DNA of 64,000 nucleotides from UBA1309 sp047605645 (GCA_047605645.1 JASGFJ010000023.1:1-64000); one strand, 5' to 3'; numbered from the stretch's first letter, positions 16,532-25,526 are shown. The notes: generated from the sequence alone by a model not told the origin. Program-made: numbers and translations.

Positions 16532-18655
16532 ATGGCAAAAGTAAATGATGCTTTAAGGCTCACCAGAAATATCGGTATCATGGCTCACATTGATGCCGGA
16601 AAAACCACAACTTCTGAGCGTATCCTGTTTTATACCGGATTGACTCATAAAATTGGTGAGGTGCATGATGGTGCTGCTACCATGGACTGGATGGAGCAGG
16701 AGCAAGAACGTGGGATTACAATCACGTCTGCTGCTACAACCACTCAGTGGAAATATGATGGTGAAATCTACAAAATCAACTTGATTGACACTCCGGGACA
16801 CGTCGACTTTACAGTCGAAGTGGAACGTTCTCTTCGTATCCTTGACGGTGCTATCGCTACTTTTTGTGCGGTAGGTGGAGTAGAACCTCAATCCGAAACA
16901 GTGTGGCGTCAGGCAGACAAATATAAAGTGCCACGTATTTGTTACGTGAACAAAATGGACCGTTCCGGAGCTGACTTCTTTGACGTGGTACGTCAGGTGA
17001 AGGATGTGCTTGGTGCTACTCCATGTCCTATTCAGATTCCAATCGGGGCTGAAGAACATTTCAAAGGTATTGTTGACTTGGTGTCAATGAAAGCTATGTA
17101 CTGGCACGACGAAACAATGGGTGCTGACTATGAATTAGCTGAAATTCCTGCAGAAAGTCTTGCTGAAGCTGAAGAGTGGAGAGAAAAAATGCTGGAGATG
17201 GTGGCAGAATGCGACGAAACCTTGATGGAAAAATTCTTTGAAGATCCTGCATCTATCACAGAAGATGAAATCATCGAAGCGTTGCGTAAAGGAACATTGA
17301 GCATGCAGATTAATCCGATGCTTTGTGGTTCTTCATTCAAAAATAAAGGGGTACAACCTCTTTTGGATGCTGTCTCTAAATTCTTACCAAGCCCGATTGA
17401 CACGGAAGCTATCGAAGGAATCAATCCGAAGACAGATGAAAAAGAAGTGCGTCACCCAAATCCGGAAGAACCTCTTTGTGCTTTGGCATTTAAGATCGCA
17501 ACCGACCCTTATGTAGGACGTTTGTGTTTCTTCCGTGTATATTCAGGAGAGCTTCCTGCCGGTTCATACGTATACAATCCTCGTTCTGATAAAAAAGAAC
17601 GTATTTCACGTTTGTTCCAGATGCACTCTAACAAACAGAACCCGAAAGAAGTTATCGGAACAGGGGACATTGGTGCCGGTGTCGGCTTCAAAGATATCCG
17701 TACCGGAGATACCCTTTGTGATGAAGATCATCCTATTGTTCTTGAATCAATGGACTTCCCGGAACCGGTAATCGGTATCTCTATTGAGCCTAAAACTCAA
17801 AAAGATATTGACAAACTTTCTAACGGACTGGCTAAATTGGCTGAAGAGGATCCTACATTCCGTGTTCACACAGATGAAGACTCCGGTCAGACAATTATTG
17901 AAGGAATGGGCGAGCTTCACCTGGAAATCATTATTGACCGTCTGAGACGCGAATTTAAGGTAGAATGTAACCAAGGACGTCCTCAGGTTTCTTATAAAGA
18001 AGCTATCCGTGACACTGTTGAACTTCGTGAAGTTTACAAAAAACAATCCGGAGGTCGTGGTAAGTTTGCTGATATTATCGTGAAAGTAGGTCCTACGGAT
18101 GAAGGTTTCGAAGGAGGCTTGCAATTCGTTGATGAAGTAAAAGGTGGTAACGTTCCGAAAGAATTTATCCCTTCTGTCCAGAAAGGATTTGCTTCTGCGA
18201 TGTCGAATGGTGTACTTGCTGGATTTGGTTTGGACAAATTGAAAGTGACATTGATAGATGGATCTTTCCACCCTGTTGACTCTGACCAGTTGTCATTCGA
18301 ACTTTGTGCTCGCTTTGCATTCAAGTCGGCTTGTGAAAAAGCAAGACCAATTTTGTTGGAGCCAATCATGAGCCTGGAAGTTGTAACTCCCGAAGAAAGC
18401 ATGGGGGATGTGATTTCCGACTTGAACAAACGTCGCGGACAAGTGGAAGGAATGGAATCAAGCCGTTCCGGTGCACGTGTTGTAAAAGCAAAAGTGCCTT
18501 TGGCTGAAATGTTCGGTTACGTAACATCTTTGCGTACTATTACTTCTGGTCGTGCAACCTCTGCAATGACATTCTCTCACTATGAAGAAGTGTCTGCATC
18601 TATTGCCCGTCAGGTTGTGGAAGAACACAAAGGTCGCGCTGAACTGATTAAATAA
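16532..18655 (+). CDS. fusA: Elongation factor G
   Basis: EF-G is the GTPase that drives tRNA-mRNA translocation and, with RRF, ribosome recycling. The 707-residue protein has G1 AHIDAGKT (18-25), the switch-I ERGITITSA (59-67), G3 DTPGHVDF (86-93), G4 NKMD (140-143), and domains II to V including the domain IV signature SYKEAIR and the C-terminal YVTSLRTITSGRAT. Codon use is of the highly expressed type. No tuf gene follows, unlike in Proteobacteria; a hairpin and rpsJ come next. Confidence 0.99.
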   Translation: MAKVNDALRLTRNIGIMAHIDAGKTTTSERILFYTGLTHKIGEVHDGAATMDWMEQEQERGITITSAATTTQWKYDGEIYKINLIDTPGHVDFTVEVERSLRILDGAIATFCAVGGVEPQSETVWRQADKYKVPRICYVNKMDRSGADFFDVVRQVKDVLGATPCPIQIPIGAEEHFKGIVDLVSMKAMYWHDETMGADYELAEIPAESLAEAEEWREKMLEMVAECDETLMEKFFEDPASITEDEIIEALRKGTLSMQINPMLCGSSFKNKGVQPLLDAVSKFLPSPIDTEAIEGINPKTDEKEVRHPNPEEPLCALAFKIATDPYVGRLCFFRVYSGELPAGSYVYNPRSDKKERISRLFQMHSNKQNPKEVIGTGDIGAGVGFKDIRTGDTLCDEDHPIVLESMDFPEPVIGISIEPKTQKDIDKLSNGLAKLAEEDPTFRVHTDEDSGQTIIEGMGELHLEIIIDRLRREFKVECNQGRPQVSYKEAIRDTVELREVYKKQSGGRGKFADIIVKVGPTDEGFEGGLQFVDEVKGGNVPKEFIPSVQKGFASAMSNGVLAGFGLDKLKVTLIDGSFHPVDSDQLSFELCARFAFKSACEKARPILLEPIMSLEVVTPEESMGDVISDLNKRRGQVEGMESSRSGARVVKAKVPLAEMFGYVTSLRTITSGRATSAMTFSHYEEVSASIARQVVEEHKGRAELIK

Positions 18656-18663
18656 AAATAACC

Positions 18664-18715
18664 AATGAGACTCGCCGGGATTAGTAAATGACTCTTAATC
18701 CGGGCAGGTCTCATT
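18664..18715 (+). terminator. Hairpin between fusA and rpsJ (attenuator or processing signal)
   Basis: Arms at 18664-18683 and 18696-18715 pair over most of 20 bp around a 12-nt loop (GTAAATGACTCT), with an internal mismatched patch. What follows (TATTATCATAATTATT) is AT-rich but not a clean T-run, so it may be a partial terminator that lets fusA and rpsJ be expressed at different levels, or an mRNA-processing structure. Confidence 0.6.
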
Positions 18716-18748
18716 TATTATCATAATTATTAAATCCATTAAAAGACA

Positions 18749-19054
18749 ATGAGTCAAAAAATCAGAATCAAACTGAAATCTTACGACTACAATCTGGTTG
18801 ACAAATCAGCAGAAAAAATCGTAAAGACAGTGAAGGCTACCGGTGCTGTGGTAAGCGGTCCTATTCCATTGCCAACTCACAAACGTATTTTCACTGTAAA
18901 CCGTTCGACTTTCGTGAATAAAAAATCTCGCGAACAGTTCGAATTGAGCTCTTACAAAAGACTGATCGACATCTACAGCTCTACAGCTAAAACTGTTGAT
19001 GCGTTGATGAAGCTTGAATTGCCTAGCGGCGTAGAAGTAGAAATTAAAGTTTGA
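18749..19054 (+). CDS. rpsJ: 30S ribosomal protein uS10 (NusE)
   Basis: uS10 is part of the 30S head and also, as NusE, links NusG and the antitermination complex to RNA polymerase. The 101-residue protein begins MSQKIRIKLKSYDYNLVD and has the typical GPIPLPTHKRIFTVNRS loop. It opens the S10 section; a hairpin separates it from fusA, and rplC follows after about 115 bp. Confidence 0.99.
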   Translation: MSQKIRIKLKSYDYNLVDKSAEKIVKTVKATGAVVSGPIPLPTHKRIFTVNRSTFVNKKSREQFELSSYKRLIDIYSSTAKTVDALMKLELPSGVEVEIKV

Positions 19055-19145
19055 TAAGCTTTTTCTCTTTCCCTGAGGGGAAGACATTATAGAAAAAGCA
19101 AAATTTATTTACAAATCTGCCTCTCGATGATTTATACGCATGAAT

Positions 19146-19153
19146 TAAGGAGG
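19146..19153 (+). promoter_or_regulatory. Strong Shine-Dalgarno that fixes the rplC start
   Basis: TAAGGAGG lies 15 bp before the ATG at 19169. Such sequences are uncommon in this phylum. It supports the 19169 start over an in-frame ATG at 19127 that lies upstream of this site. Confidence 0.6.
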
Positions 19154-19168
19154 CTAAAATTAAAAGAA

Positions 19169-19783
19169 ATGCCAGGATTAATTGGAAAAAAAATCGGAAT
19201 GACATCTGTTTTCAGTGCCGAGGGAAAAAATATTCCATGCACTGTTGTCGAAGTAGGTCCTTGTGTTGTTACTCAGGTAAAAACTGTTGACACTGATGGT
19301 TATGAAGCTGTACAGCTTGGTTTTGTTGATAAAAAAGACAAACATACCACTAAACCGGAAGCAGGTCACTTTAAGAAAGCCGGAGTTGCACCCAAGAGAC
19401 ACTTGGCCGAGTTCAAAGGTTTCAATGATGCGAAATTAGGAGATGTACTCACAGTAGAAGTATTTGACAATGCTCAGTTTGTGGATGTTATCGGAACCTC
19501 TAAAGGTAAAGGTTTTCAAGGGGTTGTTAAACGCCACGGTTTCGGTGGGGTAGGACAAGCTACTCTTGGACAGCACAACCGTCTTCGTGCTCCGGGTTCT
19601 ATCGGTGCATGTTCTTATCCTGCTAAAGTGTTCAAAGGAACTCGTATGGCTGGACAGATGGGAAATGTACGTGTTACAGTGCAAAACCTTGAAGTGATTA
19701 AAGTAATTGCTGAACACAATCTTTTGTTGATTAAGGGTTCTGTTCCAGGAAGCAAAGGTTCAATCGTATTAATTGAGAAATAA
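19169..19783 (+). CDS. rplC: 50S ribosomal protein uL3
   Basis: uL3 binds early to 23S rRNA and reaches toward the peptidyl transferase centre. Starting at 19169 gives MPGLIGKKIGMTSVFS, the normal uL3 N-terminus, and a 204-residue protein; the upstream ATG at 19127 would add 14 residues not found in the family. The central loop GFGGVGQATLGQHNRLRAPGS and the SGKTKG-equivalent region are present. The last base of its stop overlaps the rplD start. Confidence 0.98.
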   Translation: MPGLIGKKIGMTSVFSAEGKNIPCTVVEVGPCVVTQVKTVDTDGYEAVQLGFVDKKDKHTTKPEAGHFKKAGVAPKRHLAEFKGFNDAKLGDVLTVEVFDNAQFVDVIGTSKGKGFQGVVKRHGFGGVGQATLGQHNRLRAPGSIGACSYPAKVFKGTRMAGQMGNVRVTVQNLEVIKVIAEHNLLLIKGSVPGSKGSIVLIEK

Positions 19784-20412
19784 TGGAACTTAGTGTATTA
19801 GATATTAACGGAAAAGATACAGGCAAGAAAGTCGTATTGAATGATGCGATTTTCGGTATCGAACCAAACGATCACGTTCTTTGGTTGGACGTAAAGCGTT
19901 ATTTAGCTAGCCAACGTCAGGGAACTCACAAATCAAAAGAGAGAAGTGAGTTGTCCGGTAGTACACGTAAATTGATCCGCCAGAAAGGTGGAGGTGGTGC
20001 CCGTCGTGGGGATATCAACTCTCCTGTCCTTGTCGGTGGTGCTCGTGTTTTTGGCCCTAAACCAAGAGATTACAGCTTCAAATTGAACAAAAAAATGCGC
20101 GATTTGGCTCGTAAATCAGCTCTTTCTTACAAAGCAAAAGCAAATGCAATCATTGTTGTAGAAGATTTAAACTTTGAAGCTCCTAAAACAAAAGATTTTA
20201 TTGCATTGGCAAAAAACTTGCAAGTTGCTGATAAAAAGGTACTTTTAGTTTTGTCAGGTCAAAATAAAAATGTATATTTGTCCGCTCGAAATTTGCAAAG
20301 AGTGAATGTTGTAACAGCTTCTGATATAAATACTTATGGATTGGTTAATACAGGAAATGTATTGCTGACCGAGTCTTCAGTAGCTGAAATCGATAAACTT
20401 TTTAACGCGTAA
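19783..20412 (+). CDS. rplD: 50S ribosomal protein uL4
   Basis: uL4 lines the nascent-chain tunnel and in some bacteria represses the S10 operon. The 209-residue protein has the tunnel loop with SGSTRKLIRQKGGGGARRG (about 59-77) and FGPKPRDYSFKLNKKMR. The ATG overlaps the rplC stop (TAATG), implying translational coupling. A strong Shine-Dalgarno for rplW overlaps its 3' end region. Confidence 0.99.
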   Translation: MELSVLDINGKDTGKKVVLNDAIFGIEPNDHVLWLDVKRYLASQRQGTHKSKERSELSGSTRKLIRQKGGGGARRGDINSPVLVGGARVFGPKPRDYSFKLNKKMRDLARKSALSYKAKANAIIVVEDLNFEAPKTKDFIALAKNLQVADKKVLLVLSGQNKNVYLSARNLQRVNVVTASDINTYGLVNTGNVLLTESSVAEIDKLFNA

Positions 20413-20422
20413 GGAGGAAAAA

Positions 20423-20716
20423 ATGGGAATTATAGTAAAACCAATATTGACAGAAAAGCAAACGGCTATCACTGAAAAGTATCCGAACCGTTTCGCTTTC
20501 CGTGTACTTCCTTCGGCTAATAAAGTGCAAATTAAGGAGGAAGTTGAGAAACTTTACGGAGTAAAAGTTGTAAGCGTAAACACTGCATTGTATGCCGGCA
20601 AAAACAAAAGCCGTTTTACCAAAGCAGGCGTTGTAAAAGGAAGTACTCCAGCTTACAAAAAAGCAATTGTAACCCTGAAAGAGGGTGAAGTTATTGATTT
20701 TTTTAGCAATATCTAA
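20423..20716 (+). CDS. rplW: 50S ribosomal protein uL23
   Basis: uL23 sits at the tunnel exit and is the docking site for trigger factor and SRP. The 97-residue protein begins MGIIVKPILTEKQTAITEK and has the family's KxQIKEEVEKLYGVKV segment. AAGGAGG at 20411-20417, six bases before the ATG, is one of the few canonical Shine-Dalgarno sequences in the window. rplB follows after 7 bp. Confidence 0.99.
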   Translation: MGIIVKPILTEKQTAITEKYPNRFAFRVLPSANKVQIKEEVEKLYGVKVVSVNTALYAGKNKSRFTKAGVVKGSTPAYKKAIVTLKEGEVIDFFSNI

Positions 20717-20723
20717 ATAAAAA

Positions 20724-21548
20724 ATGGCAGTACGTAAATTAAAGCCCACAACACCGGGACAAAGAAACAAAGTTATTGGTGCATTCGATGAAATCACTGC
20801 TAGTGCACCAGAAAAATCCCTTGTAGTCGGTAAATACGCTTCAGGTGGTCGCAACAGCGAAGGTAAGATGACGATGCGTTATCTTGGCGGTGGTCACAAA
20901 AGAAAATACCGTATTATTGACTTCAAGAGAAACAAAGACGGCGTTCCTGCTACAGTAAAATCAATTGAATACGATCCGAACCGTTCGGCTCGTATCGCCT
21001 TGTTGTATTATGCTGACGGAGCAAAAACTTATATCATTGCTCCAAATGGCTTGAAAGTCGATCAAACAGTGGTCTCAGGAGCTGATGTAGCGCCTGAAGT
21101 TGGAAATGCATTGCCATTGGCAAATATTCCTATCGGTACAGTTGTTCACAACATCGAATTACGCCCTGGACAAGGAGCAAAAATCGTGCGTTCAGCAGGA
21201 ACTTTCGCTCAGTTGACTTCTCGCGAAGGAAGCTATGCAATTATTAAATTGCCTTCAGGAGAAACACGTAAAATCCTTTTAGCTTGTAAAGCTACAATCG
21301 GAAGTGTTGGTAATTCAGATCATGGATTGGAAAAATCAGGTAAAGCTGGACGCTCTAGATGGCTTGGTCGTCGTCCTCGTAACCGTGGTGTGGTAATGAA
21401 CCCCGTCGATCACCCAATGGGTGGTGGTGAAGGTCGCGCATCAGGAGGTCACCCAAGATCACGTAAGGGATTGTATTCTAAGGGTCTTAAGACAAGAGCT
21501 CCGAAGAAACACTCTTCTAAGTACATTATCGAGAGAAGAAAGAAGTAA
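20724..21548 (+). CDS. rplB: 50S ribosomal protein uL2
   Basis: uL2 is a highly conserved protein near the peptidyl transferase centre and an intersubunit bridge. The 274-residue protein has the C-terminal signature RGVVMNPVDHPMGGGEGR containing the conserved histidine, and the basic tail RKGLYSKGLKTR. Length is standard. It lies between rplW and rpsS in the canonical S10 order. Confidence 0.99.
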   Translation: MAVRKLKPTTPGQRNKVIGAFDEITASAPEKSLVVGKYASGGRNSEGKMTMRYLGGGHKRKYRIIDFKRNKDGVPATVKSIEYDPNRSARIALLYYADGAKTYIIAPNGLKVDQTVVSGADVAPEVGNALPLANIPIGTVVHNIELRPGQGAKIVRSAGTFAQLTSREGSYAIIKLPSGETRKILLACKATIGSVGNSDHGLEKSGKAGRSRWLGRRPRNRGVVMNPVDHPMGGGEGRASGGHPRSRKGLYSKGLKTRAPKKHSSKYIIERRKK

Positions 21549-21571
21549 TCTGATTTAATTAAAAAACAACT

Positions 21572-21841
21572 ATGAGTCGTTCATTAAAAAAAGGCCCGTA
21601 TATTAATGTTAAGCTTGAAAAGAAAGTTTTGGCTATGAATGAGTCAGGCAAGAAAGCTGTAGTTAAAACATGGGCAAGAGCTTCAATGATTTCTCCAGAC
21701 TTCGTCGGTCACACTATCGCTGTTCATAACGGAAATAAATTCATTCCTGTTTATGTTACTGAAAATATGGTTGGACACAAGCTGGGTGAATTTGCCTTGA
21801 CACGTACATTCCGTGGTCATGGAGGTAACAAGAAAAGATAA
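21572..21841 (+). CDS. rpsS: 30S ribosomal protein uS19
   Basis: uS19 forms a complex with uS13 in the 30S head and contacts A-site tRNA. The 89-residue protein begins MSRSLKKGPYINVKLEKKV and includes TWARASMISPDFVGHTIAVHNG and the C-terminal GEFALTRTFRGHG. It lies 23 bp after rplB in the canonical S10 order. Confidence 0.99.
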   Translation: MSRSLKKGPYINVKLEKKVLAMNESGKKAVVKTWARASMISPDFVGHTIAVHNGNKFIPVYVTENMVGHKLGEFALTRTFRGHGGNKKR

Positions 21842-21880
21842 TTACCGAAGCCAGAATTAATTTAAAAGAAAACATTAAAA

Positions 21881-22285
21881 ATGGGTGCTAGAAAAAGAAT
21901 ATCAGCCGAACAAAGAAAAGAAAATTTGAAGACTGTTTCTTTCGCGAAGTTGAACAATGTTCCTACATCACCTCGTAAGATGCGTTACGTAGCAGATATG
22001 ATCCGTGGTGTGGAAGTCAACAGAGCATTAGGAATTTTGAAATTTTCAAATAAGGAAGCTGCTGCAAGAATTGAAAAATTATTGCGCTCCGCTATTGCAA
22101 ACTGGGAGGCCAAAAACGGTCGCCAGGCAGAAGCCGGTGAACTGTTTGTCTCTTTAATCAATGTCGATGGAGGTGCGATGTTGAAAAGACTTCGTCCAGC
22201 TCCGCAAGGAAGAGGATACAGAATCAGAAAACGTTCTAACCACGTTACCTTGCTAGTAGATACACGTAATGAAAATCAAAACTAA
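21881..22285 (+). CDS. rplV: 50S ribosomal protein uL22
   Basis: uL22 extends a beta-hairpin into the exit tunnel; changes in that hairpin give macrolide resistance in other species. The 134-residue protein has the KMRYVADMIRGVEVNRAL region and the tunnel hairpin GAMLKRLRPAPQGRGYRIRKR (about 104-124), with no visible deletion. The N-terminus is about 20 residues longer than in E. coli (MGARKRISAEQRKENLKT). Confidence 0.99.
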   Translation: MGARKRISAEQRKENLKTVSFAKLNNVPTSPRKMRYVADMIRGVEVNRALGILKFSNKEAAARIEKLLRSAIANWEAKNGRQAEAGELFVSLINVDGGAMLKRLRPAPQGRGYRIRKRSNHVTLLVDTRNENQN

Positions 22286-22293
22286 TAAGCCAG

Positions 22294-23040
22294 ATGGGAC
22301 AGAAAATTAATCCGATAGCAAATCGTTTAGGTATCATCAGAGGATGGGATTCTAACTGGTATGGCGGTAAAAATTACGGAGATACTTTGCTGGAAGATAG
22401 CAAAATCCGTAAATATTTGAATGCTCGTCTTGCTAAAGCTAGTGTATCTCGTATCGTCATTGAGAGAACATTGAAACTTGTTACAATCACTGTCTGCACC
22501 GCTCGTCCGGGAATTATCATCGGAAAAGGTGGTCAGGAAGTTGACAAGCTGAAAGAAGAGTTAAAGAAAATTACTGATAAAGATATTCAAATCAATATTT
22601 TTGAAGTTAAAAAACCGGAATTGGATGCTGTTATCGTAGCTAATAACATTGCTCGCCAGGTAGAAGGTAAAATCGCCTACCGTCGTGCAATCAAAATGGC
22701 TATCGCTTCTACCATGAGAATGGGTGCTGAAGGTATCAAAATCCAAATTTCAGGTCGTTTGAACGGTGCTGAAATGGCTCGCTCTGAAATGTATAAAGAA
22801 GGACGTACTCCTCTTCATACTTTCCGTGCAGACATCGACTACTGTCATGCTGAAGCTTTAACAAAAGTTGGTTTGTTGGGTATCAAAGTATGGATTTGCC
22901 GTGGAGAAGTTTACGGCAAGCAAGACCTCGCTCCTTCATTCACTGCACAAAAAGATTTCGGAGGCAACTCTGGAAACTCAAATCGCAGAAATGATCACGG
23001 AAATAACAGAGGTTTCAAGAAAAACAAGAGAAATAAGTAA
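22294..23040 (+). CDS. rpsC: 30S ribosomal protein uS3
   Basis: uS3 forms part of the mRNA entry channel with helicase activity. The 248-residue protein has the KH domain loop GIIIGKGG (73-80) and the C-terminal uS3 domain (GAEMARSEMYKEGRTPLHT). The last 30 residues form a low-complexity Asn/Gly/Arg/Lys tail (GNSNRRNDHGNNRG), a lineage-specific extension. It starts 8 bp after rplV. Confidence 0.99.
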   Translation: MGQKINPIANRLGIIRGWDSNWYGGKNYGDTLLEDSKIRKYLNARLAKASVSRIVIERTLKLVTITVCTARPGIIIGKGGQEVDKLKEELKKITDKDIQINIFEVKKPELDAVIVANNIARQVEGKIAYRRAIKMAIASTMRMGAEGIKIQISGRLNGAEMARSEMYKEGRTPLHTFRADIDYCHAEALTKVGLLGIKVWICRGEVYGKQDLAPSFTAQKDFGGNSGNSNRRNDHGNNRGFKKNKRNK

Positions 23041-23062
23041 TTAATGTTGAAACTGAATTAAG

Positions 23063-23491
23063 ATGTTACAACCGAAAAAAACCAAATTCAGAAGACAGCA
23101 AAAAGGTCGTATGAAAGGTAATGCCCAAAGAGGTAACCAATTGGCTTTTGGTTCGTTCGGAATCAAAACCTTGGAAACTAAATGGATTACCGGCCGTCAG
23201 ATTGAAGCTGCTCGTATTGCTGTGACTCGTCACATGCAACGTCAGGGACAAGTGTGGGTACGTATTTTCCCTGATAAACCCATCACGAAGAAACCAGCCG
23301 AAGTACGTATGGGTAAAGGTAAGGGATCCCCAGAGGGATTCGTTGCTCCAGTAACTCCTGGTAGAATGATTTTTGAAATCGAAGGTGTTCCGTTCGATGT
23401 CGCCAAAGAAGCCCTTCGTTTGGCTGCTCAAAAGCTGCCTGTAACTACGAAGTTCGTAGTACGCAGAGATTATGACCTAACTCAAAAATGA
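23063..23491 (+). CDS. rplP: 50S ribosomal protein uL16
   Basis: uL16 organises the A-site tRNA binding region and is a late assembly protein. The 142-residue product begins MLQPKKTKFRRQQKGRMKG and contains the conserved WVRIFPDKPITKKPAEVRMG stretch with the arginine that is hydroxylated in some bacteria. Its length and its place after rpsC are standard. Confidence 0.99.
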   Translation: MLQPKKTKFRRQQKGRMKGNAQRGNQLAFGSFGIKTLETKWITGRQIEAARIAVTRHMQRQGQVWVRIFPDKPITKKPAEVRMGKGKGSPEGFVAPVTPGRMIFEIEGVPFDVAKEALRLAAQKLPVTTKFVVRRDYDLTQK

Positions 23492-23500
23492 TAAACATTT

Positions 23501-23695
23501 ATGAAAATTAACGAAGTAAGAGAATTATCAGATAAAGAATTGGTCGAAAAAATCGAAAACGAAACTTTGGCACTTGACCAAATGATTTTAAATCATGCAG
23601 TGTCTCCTTTGGACAATCCTACGCAGATTAAAGCAAAGCGTAGAGATATCGCTCGTTTCAAAACTGTATTGCGCCAAAGAGAACTGAATAAATAA
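23501..23695 (+). CDS. rpmC: 50S ribosomal protein uL29
   Basis: uL29 is a small helical-hairpin protein beside uL23 at the tunnel exit. The 64-residue product has the family pattern, MKINEVRELSDKELVEKIE at the start and KAKRRDIARFKTVLRQRE at the end. It fits exactly between rplP and rpsQ. Confidence 0.98.
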   Translation: MKINEVRELSDKELVEKIENETLALDQMILNHAVSPLDNPTQIKAKRRDIARFKTVLRQRELNK

Positions 23696-23702
23696 TAAGC
23701 TG

Positions 23703-23960
23703 ATGGAAACCAGAAATTTAAGAAAAGAAAGAATCGGGGTCGTTTTCAGCAATAAGATGGATAAAACCATCACAGTAGCTGTAAAATGGAAAGAAAAACA
23801 CCCAATATACGGGAAGTTCGTGAACAAAACTAAAAAGTTCCATGCTCACGACGAAAAAAATGAATGCAACATCGGCGATACTGTAAGGATAATGGAAACT
23901 CGTCCTTTAAGTAAATCTAAAAGATGGAGATTAATTGAAATTATCGAAAGGGCTAAGTAA
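23703..23960 (+). CDS. rpsQ: 30S ribosomal protein uS17
   Basis: uS17 is a primary 16S rRNA-binding protein with an OB fold. The 85-residue protein has RKERIGVVFSNKMDKTITVA and the signature GDTVRIMETRPLSKSKRWRL. It starts 7 bp after rpmC and ends two bases before rplN. Confidence 0.99.
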   Translation: METRNLRKERIGVVFSNKMDKTITVAVKWKEKHPIYGKFVNKTKKFHAHDEKNECNIGDTVRIMETRPLSKSKRWRLIEIIERAK

Positions 23961-23962
23961 TT

Positions 23963-24328
23963 ATGATACAAACAGAAAGCAGACTGAAAATCGCTGATAA
24001 CAGCGGAGCGAAAGAAGCATTGTGTATTCGTGTTTTAGGTGGTACTAAAAGACGTTATGCTTCAGTTGGGGATGTCATCGTTGTAGCCATTAAGAGCGTT
24101 ATCCCTTCGAGTGATATTAAAAAAGGTGCTGTAACCAAAGCAATCGTTGTTCGTACCAAAAAGGAAATTCGCCGTGCAGATGGTTCCTATATCCGTTTTG
24201 ACGACAACGCATGCGTTTTGCTCAATGCAGCAGGTGAAATCAGAGGTAGTCGTATCTTCGGACCGGTTGCTCGTGAGCTTCGTGCCGCAAACATGAAGAT
24301 CGTTTCATTGGCACCTGAAGTACTATAA
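23963..24328 (+). CDS. rplN: 50S ribosomal protein uL14
   Basis: uL14 forms an intersubunit bridge and, with uL19, contacts 16S rRNA; it is the target of the silencing factor RsfS. The 121-residue protein begins MIQTESRLKIADNSGAKEA and has the conserved IRGSRIFGPVARELR segment. The two-base gap to rpsQ suggests translational coupling. Confidence 0.99.
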   Translation: MIQTESRLKIADNSGAKEALCIRVLGGTKRRYASVGDVIVVAIKSVIPSSDIKKGAVTKAIVVRTKKEIRRADGSYIRFDDNACVLLNAAGEIRGSRIFGPVARELRAANMKIVSLAPEVL

Positions 24329-24347
24329 TCAATTAAACCATCAGGCA

Positions 24348-24665
24348 ATGAGTAAATTACATATTAAAAAAGGCGATATTGTATTTGTCAACACGGGAGC
24401 CGACAAAGGCAAAACCGGTCGCGTGACAAAAGTGCTTGTTGAAAAACAACGTGCAATCGTGGAAGGTCTTAACATGATCTCTAAACACGCAAAGCCTAAC
24501 GCTAAGAACCCTCAAGGAGGAATTGAAAAGAAAGAAGCGCCTATTCATATTTCTAATCTGAACGTGCTTGACCCTAAAACAGGTAAACCAACACGTATCG
24601 GACGTAAAGAAGTGAGTGGTAAATTAGTACGTTATTCTAAAAAATCAGGGGAGGAAATTAAATAA
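24348..24665 (+). CDS. rplX: 50S ribosomal protein uL24
   Basis: uL24 is one of the two assembly initiators of the 50S subunit. The 105-residue protein has the KOW motif KKGDIVFVNTGADKGKTGRV (7-26). Its stop codon TAATGG overlaps the rplE start, so the two are likely coupled. Confidence 0.99.
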   Translation: MSKLHIKKGDIVFVNTGADKGKTGRVTKVLVEKQRAIVEGLNMISKHAKPNAKNPQGGIEKKEAPIHISNLNVLDPKTGKPTRIGRKEVSGKLVRYSKKSGEEIK

Positions 24666-25222
24666 TGGCTAGTACTACAAGTTTAAAAACTGATTATAAG
24701 GAACGTATTGTTGCTTCTTTAATGAAGGAATTCAACTACACAACACCAATGCAGGTACCTGTTTTGGAAAAAATCGTTATCAATCAAGGGCTTGGTATCG
24801 CTGTAGCTGATAAGAAAATCATTGAAACTGCTATTAACGAACTGACTACTATTTCTGGTCAGAAAGCTGTGGCTACTGTTTCTAAAAAGGATATTTCTAA
24901 CTTCAAATTACGTAAGAAAATGCCTATCGGTGTGCGCGTTACATTGCGTCACGATAAAATGTACGAATTCTTGGAAAGATTAGTACGTGTGGCACTTCCT
25001 CGTATCCGTGACTTCAAAGGTATTGAGAGTAAACTGGATGGCCGTGGTAACTATACCCTTGGTATTCAGGAACAAATTATTTTTCCCGAAATTAATATCG
25101 ATAGTATTAGTAAAATATTGGGAATGAATATTACCTTTGTAACCTCTGCGAAAACAGATGAAGAAGGTTTTGCTCTATTAAAAGAGTTTGGCCTACCATT
25201 TAAAAACATTAAAAAAGACTGA
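24665..25222 (+). CDS. rplE: 50S ribosomal protein uL5
   Basis: uL5 binds 5S rRNA in the central protuberance and touches P-site tRNA. The 185-residue product has the signature KIVINQGLGIAVADKK and LRKKMPIGVRVTLR. A few residues at the N-terminus (MASTTSLKTDYKERI) extend beyond E. coli. The start overlaps the rplX stop and rpsN follows after 9 bp. Confidence 0.99.
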   Translation: MASTTSLKTDYKERIVASLMKEFNYTTPMQVPVLEKIVINQGLGIAVADKKIIETAINELTTISGQKAVATVSKKDISNFKLRKKMPIGVRVTLRHDKMYEFLERLVRVALPRIRDFKGIESKLDGRGNYTLGIQEQIIFPEINIDSISKILGMNITFVTSAKTDEEGFALLKEFGLPFKNIKKD

Positions 25223-25231
25223 TAAGATACA

Positions 25232-25501
25232 ATGGCTAAAGAATCAATGAAAGCTCGCCGCGTCAAAAGAGCTAAGCTGCAAGCTAAGTTTGCAGATAAA
25301 AGAGCTGCTCTGAAAGCTGCGGGAGATTATGAAGCATTGCAGGCTCTGCCTAAAAATGCATCACCTGTTCGTGCGCATAATATCTGTAGCATGACAGGAC
25401 GTCCTAAAGGTTACATTCGCCAATTTGGTATTTCACGTATCCAATTCCGCGAACTGGCCTCTAAAGGATTAATCCCAGGCGTGAAAAAGGCTAGCTGGTA
25501 A
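25232..25501 (+). CDS. rpsN: 30S ribosomal protein uS14, zinc-independent form
   Basis: uS14 is in the 30S head near the A site. The 89-residue protein is the C-minus (zinc-free) type: it has the full-length helical N-terminus (MAKESMKARRVKRAKL) and only one cysteine in the region that carries a CxxC pair in the short zinc form (HNICSMTGRPKGY). The C-terminus GLIPGVKKASW is canonical. A hairpin-rich 157-bp gap separates it from rpsH. Confidence 0.98.
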   Translation: MAKESMKARRVKRAKLQAKFADKRAALKAAGDYEALQALPKNASPVRAHNICSMTGRPKGYIRQFGISRIQFRELASKGLIPGVKKASW

Positions 25502-25526
25502 TTTTTGCCCAATCTCATAATAAATG

